NCBI GenBank assembly: GCA_024291935.2
Contig: JAGTYA010000025.1
Location: forward strand, 5,787,501-5,851,500
DNA length: 64,000 nucleotides
Reading direction: 5' to 3'
DNA from: Okapia johnstoni
Lineage: Eukaryota; Chordata; Mammalia; Artiodactyla; Giraffidae
Position 1 is the stretch's first letter. Each line of letters starts with the position of its first letter. Below, piece by piece: positions 10,352 to 22,735 of the stretch. Under the pieces are notes generated by a model. That model did no database searches. It was not told where the DNA came from and worked only from the letters and a program-made list of their open reading frames with translations. The position numbers were made by a program, and so were the translations under genes.

Positions 10352-11551
10352 CTAAGGAAAAAGCACAAAAGCAGGGTAAGAAGAAAATGTTTATATGCAG
10401 TGGAAAAGGAGCCAAGAAGGGCAAAATCTGGTAAAGCAGAAATAATCATGCAAAAAACAATGCCGACTATTAGTAACAGTTTCTGGTTTCTGGAAGGTGA
10501 CGTGACCCTTGGTAACAGGCAGACTCAGGCCAGAAGACAGGGTTCCCTGATGGGTGCCGCCTGGCAGGCTGACTTGGGAATCATCAGATACCTACTTCTC
10601 GCACCTCCTCTCTGCTGAGAAAGAAGCCACTGAGATTCTGGGTGACAAGATGGCAGCAGCACCCACATGCGGGGGGACCAGCTTCTCCTGTGAAGCGGCC
10701 GTTTCCCACAGGATTGGGGACCCTCACCTCTGACATGTTCTCCAGGCAATGTCGGAGACAACCTGTCAGGAAAGTCCTAGAAACTGGTCAGCTCTTATTT
10801 TCCTTGCTTTCACGTCTTCTGTCATCTGAACGACACGAAACACAGACTCTTGAAAAGATGATGAGTTTTCCTATTTTCTCTTGATCTCAGTGGGGTGGGC
10901 GGGAGTGGGAAAAATTCAAAACAGCCTGACTGCTCAGATGTAACTTTAGTTTCCAGAGAGCTAGGATGGTGACAAGAAGTGTACTCTCTTATCAATTCTT
11001 TGGATCTCTTTTGAAAAAAACCCCTGTTCAAGGTAAGTGGAAGCATCTCTGTGGGAGCCCCTAGGTCTGTATTCGGCAGCAATCCCAAATCGAGACTATT
11101 TCCAGGGCCACACACAAAATACACCCAACAGACTCTGTGGAAGTTTCAGAAGCTGAATGAATTCTAAACGCTAGTGGAATCAAGACCCTTGGGCCTAACG
11201 TCCACCTGAAACCAAAATCACCAATGTCAAAAACACTAACGGTGCTCGAGACACACAGAAATCCCCCCATACACGATGGGTGTCCTTGCTTGTGACACCC
11301 CACAGCAGGCAAAGAAACTGGGGGGGGTGCTAATGAGGACTTGTCAGAGCTCAGAGGGGACTCAGAAAGCATCGACGTAGGGGAAACACCACAAAGAGGG
11401 AAATAAGTCCAACTACAAAAGCAAACCTCCAGACAGACTAAAGCCTTCAGACTTTCTGTGAAACACAAAAGCTACTGTGTTAGAAAATACAGGCGACTGT
11501 CTTTGACTTTGGTGAGGTAAGGATTTCCATCCACTGACCTTCCACTAGTAA

Positions 11552-11866
11552 TGGGCTTCCCTAGTAGCTCAGTTGGTAAAGAATCTGCCTGCAATACAGG
11601 AGACTCCGGTTCGATTCCTGGCTTGGGAAGATCCGCTGGAGAAGGGATAGGCTACTCACTGCAGTATTCTTGGACTTCTCTGGTGGCTCAGCTGGTAAAA
11701 GAATCCACCTACAATGTGGGAGGCCTGGGTTTGATCTCTGGGTTGGGAAGATCCCCTGGAGAAGGGAACGGCTACTCCACTCCAGTATTCTGGCCTGGAG
11801 AATCCCATGGACTGTACAGTCTATGGGGTCGCAGAGAGTCGGACATGACTGAGTGACTTTCGCTTT
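11552..11866 (+). mobile_element. Bov-tA SINE with duplicated tRNA unit
   Basis: Two tRNA-Glu heads (11552 and 11671) precede one Bov-A tail ending in GACATGACTGAGTGACTTTC. Confidence 0.92.
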
Positions 11867-13084
11867 CATAGTAAGCTCAGCAGGAAGGCCCTGACCCTCT
11901 CCTGGCTTCAACAGATCCTTTGTGTGGTGTTAGCTGCTGCCAGATTTACTGTTATCTCACTGTTGCCCCAACCCTCTGATTGGTTCCTCTAGAACGGTTT
12001 AATGCTCTGAACATGTGCTACATTCCCTGAGGATGTAACTGTAATTTTAACTCAGCCTTGGGCTAAGAGGGCTTGGTAATCGTCTAACCGAGGGCAATAA
12101 ATTGAATAGAAGGAAAGCAAGTCGGGGATAAGAAGATGGCTACAACATGTATTAGTATCTAGAATGCATAAAGAACACAATAATCCTGAGAAAAAGACAA
12201 CTGTGTGTGTGTTTGTATACCTAGACAGGGATAAACATGCAGACTTATGCGACTGCAAAAATAATGTATGCTCATACGTACATGTAAACCGAATGTCAAC
12301 AGTCACCTCCGAGTGAAGGAAACGGTGATTTTTATTCGTTTTTTTTTTCCCCTGCAGTCACTACGTATATTGGAGTGAGCGAGTGTGAAGGGCAGTGGGG
12401 CGTATGTTAGAAGTCTTGAGCTCTCCAAACTTTCCTTCTGTCCTCACCTCAGAGTTGTTCCAGGAGGTTCTCATTATAGAACCTTCACAAGCATTTCCCA
12501 ACTAAACTAGGGTAACAAGAGTGAGTACCTGCAGCTCAGTGACTTCGGGATCCCTGTAACAGAATCCTCTGACATCCATAGAAGTTGAATTTAACTACGT
12601 TACTGACTTACAATTCTCCCCTCTATACAAAGATTCCAGAGGACTAATGTGCTGCTTCCCTACAGCCAAGGCGACAGGGACACAAAGAGTCCACCGTTCA
12701 GAGGAGCTGCCCAGACATGCAGGAAAGCAGTCTCCCGCCACACACACCGTCTGGCTGCAAGTCTGTGGCGCGCCCTGGCTCTGCTCTGGGGTGTCCCAAC
12801 CAGGATGAACCAGTGCTGACGAGAGCCAGGAAGCGAGGCTGCAGCTGCTAAGGAGGTCACTAGAGGGAGCAAGGAGGCTGCCGGGAACCCACAGGACCCA
12901 GAGAGAGAGAAAGCGTCTGAGCCAAGGTGTGGAGAACACCCAGCTCTTGGAATGGGATCCAGGACGTTCTAAGGAATCTCAGCAGAAATTAGCTTTTTGA
13001 TTTAATACAGGGTAGATCACCTCTCTTCCAAAAATCACAGAGGAAAAGGATCACACACGCCAAACTCAAACCCTGTAGCATTCT

Positions 13085-13794
13085 TTTTTTTTTTTTTTTT
13101 TAATAGAAACAAGACTATATTAACAGTTCGAAAGACAGTTACACACCCAAGGGTCTTTTCAATTACAGAAACTGCTCGTCCTGATGGGAGCAACAAAGGA
13201 CATTATTCTCTTCCCAGGTTCCCTTAGAAACACACTGTGATGAGCCACAAAGAGGTATAGCAGGTCACTTGGCAAAGGGAACATTCTCCAAGCAAATGTA
13301 GAGGTGGGATGGAACGTGCCTTGGAAGCATCTGTCAGGGAGAAAGGAGTTTATCTCCTTGGTTCTTTCCTATCTTCTGTTAACCACTGGTTAGTACTCAC
13401 CCTGTGGGAAGTTAACTCCTCCTCACTTCAAGGTGACTCACCCAGCCCTTTCAGTGGCACTTAGGATGCCATATCCCATTCCCTGTGACATGGCAGTTCA
13501 TCCAGCTCGGGAGGTGAAAGGAAGATCTGAAAGCCCTAGGCTTGTGGTTGGTCAGTATGGCTGCACAGCAGCAGCCGCGGAGGTGTCCATCACTCCCTCT
13601 TGAGTGACTGGAAAGTCCCCACTGGTGACACAGCATGGGGCCTTTGGAAAGAGAGATGCAGTTGGTTTCAAGGTGTTATGGTGTTACAGGACTCCTGAGT
13701 GAAGAAAGCTAGGGAGACACCCACATTCCTGGCCCTCCTCCCATAGGGTAGTTCAGTTCAATTCAGTCACTCAGTCATGTCCGACTCTTGGCAA
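13085..13794 (-). mobile_element. Poly(A)-tailed retrocopy starting in a Bov-A/BovB tip
   Basis: On the minus strand the unit starts with 44 bp of the Bov-A/BovB 3' end (AGAGTCGGACATGACTGAG), runs through about 650 bp of unfamiliar sequence with no good frame, passes AATATA and ends in CTATT plus an A-run of 17-18. A 12-bp direct repeat with one mismatch, CTGTRGCATTCT on the plus strand, lies at 13073-13084 and 13795-13806. The break site TCTT/AGAA on the 5' side suits the L1 endonuclease. It is either a retroposed mRNA 3' end or a 3' transduction; the source is not recognised. Confidence 0.65.
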
Positions 13795-14967
13795 CTGTGG
13801 CATTCTAAGAAAGATACACAAGAGCTTTTTCACATATGATAACAAAGATGTTTTTAAACAATCACATCTGTTTGTGATGGCCGTCAGTGCATATTTCTGT
13901 AAGCTACAGAGAAGAGTGTAAAGTGATAAGCTCACTCTGGAGAGGAAACTCTTACATTATTTCTCTCTGACTCAGTGGGGCTGTCTGGGACTTAGCTTAG
14001 GGAATGAATCAAAACTATGAACAAATGTTTACTTGGATCCAAACTGGCAGTCTTAGAGGAAATGATCACATAAAGCAGAGTACATTTAAATGTAACATGT
14101 AGCCATTTAAAATACCCTTCAAATAAGTGTTTCAGTGGTATGAGAAAATGCTTTACTATAGAAGGGTACTCAAATTATGTTAGTAAGGGAAAAATGCAAA
14201 AGCTAGATACCTGTACCTGCATTTACAGCACAATTCCATTTTGGTAACCTAAACCCACACACACACACCATTGATGTGAAAAAAAAAAAAAGGAAGACTG
14301 CACACTTAAAACTAATAGTTTTTAGCACTAGTTGATAGTACTACAGGAAAATTTTCACTTTCTATTTTATATTTTTCTTTCAAAAACTTATCTAATGTTA
14401 TATAGCACTGATAGGCTTATTCAAGGGAAATCTCACTTACCACTTTATACTTTTCAATATTTACAAAATTTTGCTATTATTAAACACAGTAGAACATGGT
14501 ATAATAGAAATTTCACCTTCTGCTTCACACATTTTTAATTTTTCTAGAATCATGTATTAATAATCTGAGGAACAATACTTTCTTCTTAATTTTCAAGTAA
14601 AACTCATGTAATAATGTGAAAAGTAAAAAAAACAAGTAAGATTCAATTATGTAATAAAGAAATTTAAAGAAAAAATACTGGAAAGGAAATCTGTCAAGAA
14701 TGACAGTGCCTCTGACTAGACATACATGGTATCTGAACGACTGTGGGGGGTGAGGGGGGAATTAACTAGTCGTTTGCTTCTTTATACTCTCCTAAACTTC
14801 CCCAAACTTCATAATGGGCAGGTGTCAGTTTGATGATCATTCTAAAAAGTGCCCAACTGGCTAGACAAATCCTCTCCCTGCCAGGTCCCGGAGCTGAGGA
14901 GTCCCATATCCAGACCCCAGAGGCGAGAGGTGGGGGCAGCAGACAAAGGTTGCATCTGTTATTTCCT

Positions 14968-15332
14968 TTATGGGTGTTGGAGAAGACCCTTGAGAGTCCC
15001 TTGGACTGCAAGGAGATCCAACCAGTCCATCCTAAAGGACATCAGTCCTGAACATTCATTGGAAGGACTGATGCTGAAGCTGAAATTCCAGTACTTTGGC
15101 CACCTGATGTGAAGAACTGACTCACTAGAAAAGACCCTGATGCTGGGAAAGATTGAAGGCGGGAGGAGAAGGGGACGACAGAGGGTGAGATGGTTGGATG
15201 GCATCACCAACTCAATGGACGTGGGTTTGGGTGGACTCTGGGAGTTGGTGATGGACGAGGAGGCCTGGCATGCTGCGGTTCACGGGGTCGCAAAGAGTCG
15301 GACACAACTGAGCGACTGAACTGAATTGAACC
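14968..15332 (+). mobile_element. BovB LINE 3' fragment
   Basis: The fragment carries the end of the reverse-transcriptase frame and the 3' tail ending in GAGCGACTGAACTGAATTGA. Confidence 0.93.
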
Positions 15333-15882
15333 AAAAATATATAAATAAACAAGGATTTCCGCCACAGACCCAAGAAGGTGGGGCCTTCCTCTGCTCTGAA
15401 GGACTCAAACTCTAGTTTTCACGAAAGTTGTAAAAGATCCGCACTCCCCCACCCAGTTTAGAAACTGACTTCCACACCCATAGTTAGTTTGCATTTTGTC
15501 AAAGTGAGAGAAAGAAACTAACATCTGTCGACGGCCTCCTGTTGTTTCAAGTACCGTATTTAGAAGTTTCATACACTAAAAAACAGTTTTTAAAGTGTCT
15601 GAATACACTGCCACACATGTTACTGCATAATTAGTTCCCTTTCTGTTCCCACCTTCCATGTTCCTTTCACAGAGGCATTTCACAAACCACTCCCTGTCTC
15701 CTACTCTAGGATGCCTTCATCAGGGAAAGAATTCACCAAAAAATTAGGCAGAAATAGGACTCATCACGTGTCAACATCACAGAGCAGTGTGGGGATGCAG
15801 GAACTGGGGATCACTGGACATGACAGCCAGTGATCTGCAGTCAGCAGTCTGGGTTTCCTCTTCTCTTTCATAAATACACCAT

Positions 15883-16095
15883 GTGTTGCTGTTCACTCGC
15901 TAAGTCATGTCTGACACTTTGAGACCCCATAGACTGTAGCCCGCCAGGCTCCTCTGTCCATGGGATTTCCCAGGAAACAATACTGGAGTGGGTTGCCACT
16001 TTCTTCTCCAGGGGATCTTCCCAAGCCAGGGATCAAACGCACGTCTCCTGCATTGGCAGGCAGATTCTTTACCACTGAGCCACCAGGAAAGCCCT
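15883..16095 (-). mobile_element. Bov-tA SINE
   Basis: A complete reverse copy, from GCTGTTCACTCGCTAAGTC to GAGCCACCAGGAAAGCCC. Confidence 0.93.
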
Positions 16096-16109
16096 AAAGA
16101 TATCATGGA

Positions 16110-16312
16110 AAGTGAGTGTTAGTTGCTCAATTATGTCCAACTCTTTGTGACACACGGACTGTAGCCTGCCAGGTTCCTCTATGGAATTCTCCAGGCAAGA
16201 ATACTGGAGTGGGTAGCCATTTCCTTCTCCAGGGGATCTTCCTGACCCAGGGACTGAACCCAGGTCTCCTGAATTGCAGGTGGATTCCTTACCATCTGAG
16301 CCACCAGGGCAC
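16110..16312 (-). mobile_element. Bov-tA SINE
   Basis: A second reverse Bov-tA 15 bp from the previous one, ending in GAGCCACCAGGGCAC. The two differ at many sites, so they are separate insertions rather than a recent duplication. Confidence 0.92.
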
Positions 16313-16324
16313 TTACAGGTCAAA

Positions 16325-16440
16325 CAATATCATCTCCACTTCATAATTAGGAAGGCTCAGCAAGGTTCCCCTGGGTAATAAGTGGGCAGGTTGGAAGCCA
16401 GGCTGTCTGACACTGATGTGTGTGCTTGTTCCCTTGTACC
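16325..16440 (+). mobile_element. MIR SINE relic
   Basis: Degraded core (AGGCTCAGCAAGGTTCC, AAGTGGGCAGGTTGGAAGCC) in the MIR order. Confidence 0.65.
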
Positions 16441-16539
16441 GTGAGCCCACCTGCATGGTTTAACATTTGCTGAGTGCACACAACCATGTGGAATCCAGTC
16501 TCTCTCTCCCTACTAGGGAATGGAGAAGGGCATTTTCAT

Positions 16540-16620
16540 TTTTTGAAGTGCTTTCTATGTACTGGGCACTTTACCTACCCTGTATCCCTTTAACTGTCTT
16601 GGCCATTCTGTAAAAATGCC
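16540..16620 (+). mobile_element. MIR SINE fragment
   Basis: The 5' MIR block CTATGTACTGGGCACTTTAC followed by the CCTGTATCCCTTTAA part is seen. Confidence 0.6.
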
Positions 16621-17089
16621 TTGCGATGGCACCCATGTGGGATATAACTTGACTGGTGACGACTCCCACCTTCTACCCTAGGCATACTGAAGGAAGGTAA
16701 GGCCATGCAGAGAACAGTATGCAAACTCATCTTGAAAAGCAGGGAGGCAGAAAGAAAGTATTCCCCAGGCTGAATCACTGTAGATCTAGCCAATGAAACA
16801 GACACCAATGAACTGGGAAGTTCCTGGAATCACAGCCGCTGTCCTGAAAGTTCCAGGCAAGTGCAGGACCCGAACCGTTCTCACTGACAAATAAGCTAGA
16901 GCAGCCAAGCACCACCAGGTGGCGCTAGACCACAGCCAAGACGGGATAGGCAGGAACCACACAATGGGGCTGAGAACTCCAGGCTGGTGGGTGTTGGAGG
17001 TTGGAGGTCATCTCATTAACCCAGCAATAATGTGATCCCAGACTTTAAGCAGTTTACCTCCACTTATTGCATTACATGCAGTTTCACTG

Positions 17090-17360
17090 AGTGTTTGTGT
17101 TGCAGATGGGGAAACAAAAGCTAGAGGTCAAGCAAATTTGGCTGTGTGGCCAAGGCCAAGTACAAGAGCTGGGGTTTGAACCCAGGCCTCACAAGAAACC
17201 CACTCCAGTATTCTTGCCTGGGAAATTCCATGGACAGAGGAGCCTGGTGGGCTACAGTCCATGGGGTTGCAAAGAGTTGGACACAACAGAGCAAATGAAC
17301 AACAACAACAACTCACTAGTGCTAAATCAACACTCTTCCCGTCGCACTATACTATCCCTT
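17090..17360 (+). mobile_element. MIR SINE split by a Bov-A fragment
   Basis: MIR core (GATGGGGAAACAAAAGC, GGTTTGAACCCAGGCC) up to 17195, then a Bov-A tail fragment at about 17197-17310, then the MIR 3' part (CACTCTTCCCGTCGCACTAT). Confidence 0.75.
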
Positions 17361-17577
17361 TGCCCTGGAACAGACTGTGGGAGGGGAAGAAAGTGGATTT
17401 CTTGACCTTTCCAATCATACTTCTTCCCCATGTGACTCCCCTGAGTGGTGGTGACAAGCCACAGTCCTCACACTTCCTATGGTGGCATGTATTTGGAGCC
17501 AGCGGAGCTGTGCCAAAGCTCATACAGACCAGAAGATAAAGCAGAATGGCCAAGGGGTGAACACAGAAAACAGGCCA

Positions 17578-17762
17578 GCAGTTCTCAGACTTTAGCTTGC
17601 TTCAGAACCACCTGGTAGGTTTGCTAACACACAAGATTTCTACGGCCCCTCCTCAGAGATTCTGACTTAGTAGGTCCGGGAAGGGCCTGAGGATCTGCCT
17701 GTCGAATGACTTCTCAGGTGATGCTGACCATGTTGGTCCAGGAACTTGGAGAACCACTGAGT
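17578..17762. mobile_element. MER5/Charlie-type hAT relic
   Basis: The ends CAGCAGTTCTCAGAC and GGAGAACCACTGAG are inverted, and the centre has CTCCTCAGAGATTCTGACT, as in hAT-Charlie MITEs. Confidence 0.75.
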
Positions 17763-17849
17763 TGGGCTGTGCCTCAGGCCTGTCTCTGAACCAGCATCTC
17801 CACTTGAAGAGATTCACCTTGGTCCAACAAAAGTGCTAAGCCCTGGACT

Positions 17850-18150
17850 GGGACTTCCCTGGTGGTCCAGGGGTTAAGAATCCACCTGCCAATGCAGGGT
17901 ATGTGAGTTCCATCTCTGGTCCATGAACTCAGATCTCACACGTCACGGTGCAACTAAACCCGTGCGCCACAACTACTGAGCCCGCTTGCCTTAGAGTCTG
18001 TGCTCCGCAACGAGAAGCCACGGGAACAAGAAGCCTGCACTCTCTACAACTAGAGACTAGCCATCGAGTATCGCAACTAGGGGAGCTCCGAGCAGCTACG
18101 AAAAGCCTGCGAGCTGCAGGTAAGACCCAGTGCAGCAAAAAACAAAGACC
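17850..18150 (+). mobile_element. CHR-1 SINE
   Basis: Head GGGACTTCCCTGGTGGTCC and a CHR-1 tail with CGCCACAACTACTGAGCCCG, ending GACCCAGTGCAGCAAAAAAC. Confidence 0.92.
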
Positions 18151-18922
18151 AGACCATTCCTATAACAATTAGCATCAAATATAAAGCTGTTGAGAAGGAA
18201 GGTGTGTCGGGTTACAACTTTGCAACTCCAGTTTCAGAATCATCCTGCTTCAAGCAGAGGAAGTCCCTGAAATGGGAAACAGCTGGTGATATGCACACGA
18301 AAAATATTCCAAATGAAGAGTTTTTCCAGAGCTTTGGAATATAGTAGTCAAAGTTGCTCTTTATTTTCCGATCACAACAATATACTCATAAAATATTGAC
18401 TAATAAATGTACAGACTCATCAAGAATCCACTCCAAAAAGCCACTTCCCATAGATGCAGTGAATGAATGTTTTATATACGTCTAAGGGGGCACCTTCAGA
18501 TGAAAAATGTGGATAAAGTCAGTGTAGTTTAGTGAAGGAAAGAGCAGCTGAGGATGACACAAGAGAGGTCGGCCACTTAGTGTGACAAATAAAACTAAAC
18601 TTGCAATACTCACCATTCTTCCTGATTTCTAGAAATAGAAACAGCTCATCTATTCTGGAAAAGTAATTGGCCCTTAGCGGTAAGACTGTACCGCAAATTT
18701 GTTTCCAAAATATCTCCCTGAAAAGTAACAATGCAAAGTTTTCCCGACAATGAAGATACTTGCTGAGAGAAGTAAAAACCAGCAATCCTTCAGATATGTT
18801 TTTATTGTACTGTTACAACTAGTAATTTCTACCTGTGCCATCCACAGTGGCTACTAGCCCATATGTGGCCATTGATATGCAACTCTGTATTGTTTAAAAT
18901 AACATTAAAAATTCAGTTCAAG

Positions 18923-19202
18923 GGCTTCCCTGGTGACTCAGTAGTAAAGAATCTGCCTGCCAATGCTGGGGATGTGGGTTCGATCCCTGATGTGGGAAGA
19001 TCCCACATGCCGCAGAGCAACTCAGCCTGTGTGCCACCACTACTGAAGCCTGTGCACCCTGGGGGCCGTGCTCTACAACAAAAGAAGCCACCGCAGTGAA
19101 AAACCCATGCACCACAAGAGAGCAGCCCCCGCTCGACACAACTAGAGAAGCGTGCAGCGACGAAGACCCAGCACAGTGAAATAAATTTATTTTTTTTTTA
19201 TT
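18923..19202 (+). mobile_element. CHR-1 SINE (first insertion of a nested site)
   Basis: A full CHR-1 flanked by ATTCAGTTCA at 18911-18920 and 19203-19212. Confidence 0.92.
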
Positions 19203-19212
19203 ATTCAGTTCA

Positions 19213-19393
19213 GGAGGAGGAAACGGCAACCCACTCCAGTATTCTTGCCTGGGAAATCCCACGGACAGGGGAGCTTGGCGGGCTACAGTCCATGGGGTCG
19301 TGAAAGAGTCGGACACGACTCGGCAACCAAACGAGAACAACGTTTCAATGTAAAATAAACCAAAAATGTCTGCTCAAAAAAAAAAAAAAAAAG
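19213..19393 (+). mobile_element. Bov-A unit with non-SINE tail and poly(A)
   Basis: A Bov-A monomer (19213 to about 19343) is followed by about 33 bp that is not SINE and then an A-run. ATTCAGTTCA at 19203-19212 and ATTGAGTTCA at 19394-19403 bracket it. Confidence 0.8.
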
Positions 19394-19405
19394 ATTGAGT
19401 TCAAG

Positions 19406-19766
<361 letters not shown>

Positions 19767-20979
19767 TTCAGTTCAAGTAGTTGAACAAGTACATTTCAAG
19801 TCCCCAGAGGCCACTTGTGACCAGGGCAGCTATAGAACACTTGCGTCATCCACAGAGGTCTACCTGATCTGCTTCTTCAAACAGCTTTTCCAGAATAGGC
19901 TAACTGTTAGAAGGCATTGCTAGCGACAAAGCAACAGAAAGAAACCCAGCAAATTGGTTGGGTCCCAATGAACAGTCCACCTGGATTCCATAGGCTCAAG
20001 CCAGCCCAGTGGGACGAGGAACAAAGCAGAAAGAGCAAAGTGGAAAAGCAGTCAGGCTGGGGTCCTTGGCTTCTACTTCCCAGCAGTGAGAGGCTGGCTG
20101 GTCACCTACACCCCTGGGTCCCTTCATAGAAGGTCTTGTGGAGAGGACAAGATTAGGGAAGACAGTGGGCCCAGCACAGCACCAGCTCATACTAAGCATG
20201 CGCCATAAGTCACTGTTGCCAGAATCCCATCGAAAACCTTCAGTTTCTGAAGCAAAAAAATCACCTCCACCTCCGTCTCCCTCTTTGTCCAAAACCTCCA
20301 GATCACTCCTGCTTTCTCAGTTTTTCTGTGATCAAGGGCCAAGTCTTGGGGGTTTTGTTTTTCATTTCCATCTGCCAGACTTCTTTTCTCATAAAATACA
20401 ATAACGTGGGGAAATGAAAACATATGAAATCCAAGCCCCAATATGCTTTGTCAAGTTGTTGTCAAAGTGTTCAGTGTCTATTGAAAGTGCGAGGAGAAGC
20501 CTCCATGTCTGTGCTTCTGTCCTCACTGGCCAGCACTGGTCGAGGACCACACTCGTGAGCAGCCCACTCACACTCCAATCCTCTTCCAAATCGCCACTCC
20601 GGAGTCCTTTTTTTTTTTTCTTACAGTTTTACAAATCCATTCTCTTCTTGTTTTCCACGTCCACTCTTCCAGACAATCGTCATCTGGGTCAGGGAAGAGA
20701 ACGCTGCACAGGAAAAAAAAATCCCGGAGCTTCACAGAGGGTCTCCTTTGAGGATTTAGCAGAGCACAGATCAGCACAGGCAGTGAAGAAAGTAACCACG
20801 GCTGGGCCCGAAAGACGTCCAGAAGGATGAGAGAGAACAGTGCCTGGTGTTCACAAGGGCCGGAAATGGTCTAGTCCCAGCAGACAGACTGGGAGGACGC
20901 ATAATAATCCAGGCGACGCTGAGTAAGGCTGTGCCCTGTGCTGGAGGGAATAGTGAACCCTAGACTGAGGTCTGCTGTA

Positions 20980-21368
20980 TAAAGAAAGGTGAGCGCTGAA
21001 GAATTGATGCTTTTGAACTGTGGAGTTGGAGAAGACTCTTGAGAGTCCTTTGGACTCTCAACCAGCCCATCCTAAAGAAGATCAGTCCTGAATATTTGTT
21101 AGAAGGACTGATGCTGAAGCTGAAACTCCAACACTTTGGCCACCTGATGGGAAGAACTGACTCACTGGAAAAGACCCTGATGCTGGGAAAGATTGAAGGC
21201 GGGAGGAGAAGGGGACAACAGAGGATGAGATGGTTGGGTGGCATCACCGACTCAATGGACATGAGTTTGGGTGGACTCCGGGAGTTGTGATGGACAGGGA
21301 GGCCTGGAATGCTGCAGTCCACAGGGTCGCAAAGAGTCGGACACGACTGAGCGACTGAACTGAACTGA
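20980..21368 (+). mobile_element. BovB LINE 3' fragment
   Basis: The fragment begins near AGCGCTGAAGAATTGATGC and ends in GAGCGACTGAACTGAACTG. GAGGTCTGCYGTA near 20966 and 21366 looks like the target duplication. Confidence 0.92.
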
Positions 21369-21939
21369 GGTCTGCCGTAAACTCACTTAGCAAATCATAA
21401 AAAACACCCTGGAAAGGACCACTGTTTCCAAGTAACTTATCTGCACCCCAGAAGATTTAACTGCTCAAGAAGATTTAATAGAATGTAAAAATACCCAGGA
21501 CTCAATAAGGTATGGTTCACAATGCATGGCTTCCAGTCAAAGATGATCCGGTAGGCAAAGAAGCAAGAAAACACATCCCATAATGAAGAAAATAATCCAT
21601 CTGTGGAAATCAACCCAGGTTTGACACAGACATTAGAATTAGTAAAGAAGGACAAGTTACTGTTGTTCCAGTCCATGTAACAGTAAATAACTTTGCCCCC
21701 AAAGTTAAACAGCGACCCAGAATATATTAAGAGGCCCAGACTGAACTGCTAGAGATGAAAAGTATGTCACAGATGAGAGAGACACTGAATGGGATTAAAC
21801 ACAGATTACACGTTGCAGGAGATAAAATCTATGCATTAAAGGCACAGCAATAGAAATTGTCTGAAATGCAACACAGAGGAAAAGAATTTGAGAAATGGAA
21901 AGGCCGTGAAGTGAGCCGTGGGACAACTTCAAGGTGCCA

Positions 21940-22070
21940 AAATGGGAATTCCTTGGCAGTCTAGCAGTTAGGACGCGGCGCTTTCACTGCCAAGGGCGTT
22001 GGTTCAACCCCTGGTGTGGAATTAAGACCCTGCAAGCTACAGTGTGGGGAAAAAATATATATATACATAT
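21940..22070 (+). mobile_element. CHR-2 SINE
   Basis: Head GGGAATTCCTTGGCAGTCTAG and the B-box GGTTCAACCCCTGG; TGCCAAA on each side may be the target duplication. Confidence 0.82.
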
Positions 22071-22432
22071 ATGCCAAACCAAGGGACCACTGAGTCCCTG
22101 AAGTGAAGGCTCGAGGAGAGAATGGCAGAAAATTTGAAGAAATGTTGGCCAAAAATACTCCAAATTTGATGAAGACTATAAAGGCACAGATCCAAAAAGT
22201 TCAGCAAATCTCAAGCACAGGAAGCATGAAAAGTACCCCAGGGACATGATGATCAAATTTCTCAACATCAATGACAAAGAGAAAACCTTAATCAGAGGAA
22301 AAAGATGTTACATACAAAAAGACAAAGATGGCATTGGATTTCTGGTTGAAAACAAGGCAAGCAAGAAGACAGTGAAACAACATCTTTAGAAATGAAATAA
22401 AAAAACTATCGACCTAGAATTATAAACCCAGC

Positions 22433-22451
22433 AAATATATATATATGTATA

Positions 22452-22522
<71 letters not shown>
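22433..22522. repeat. Compound (TA)n-(TG)n-(TA)n-(T)n array
   Basis: Alternating TA and TG blocks are followed by a T-run of about 18. The array sits inside the HAL1/L1 relic. Confidence 0.95.
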
Positions 22523-22735
22523 AGACCAAAGTGAAGTAAGGATGAATTCAGACATTCAAAAGCTGAAAGAATTCTTTATGGGCAGATCTGCACTACCAAA
22601 AGAAAAAAAAGTTAAGTCTTTCAAGGAGAAACAAAATGGAACCAGATGCAAATCTGGATCTAAACAAAGGAATGAAGAGGACCAGAAACAGTACCTGATT
22701 TTTTTTCTTCTTATTAGTTAAATCTCTTTAAAAGA

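Larger units (their letters stand above)
21380..22735 (+). mobile_element. HAL1/L1 ORF1-region relic
   Basis: Bases 22110-22720 follow the HAL1/L1 ORF1 region (GATGAAGACTATAAAGGCAC, AGACAGTGAAACAACATC, TTATAAACCCAGCAAATAT). No open frame survives. It is broken by a CHR-2 SINE and a dinucleotide array. The left limit is uncertain. Confidence 0.65.

Noticed and set aside
13102..13750. Alternative 3' terminal exon of LIMD1
   Set aside because: The A-run and direct repeats point to an inserted retrocopy; without transcript data an exon cannot be claimed.
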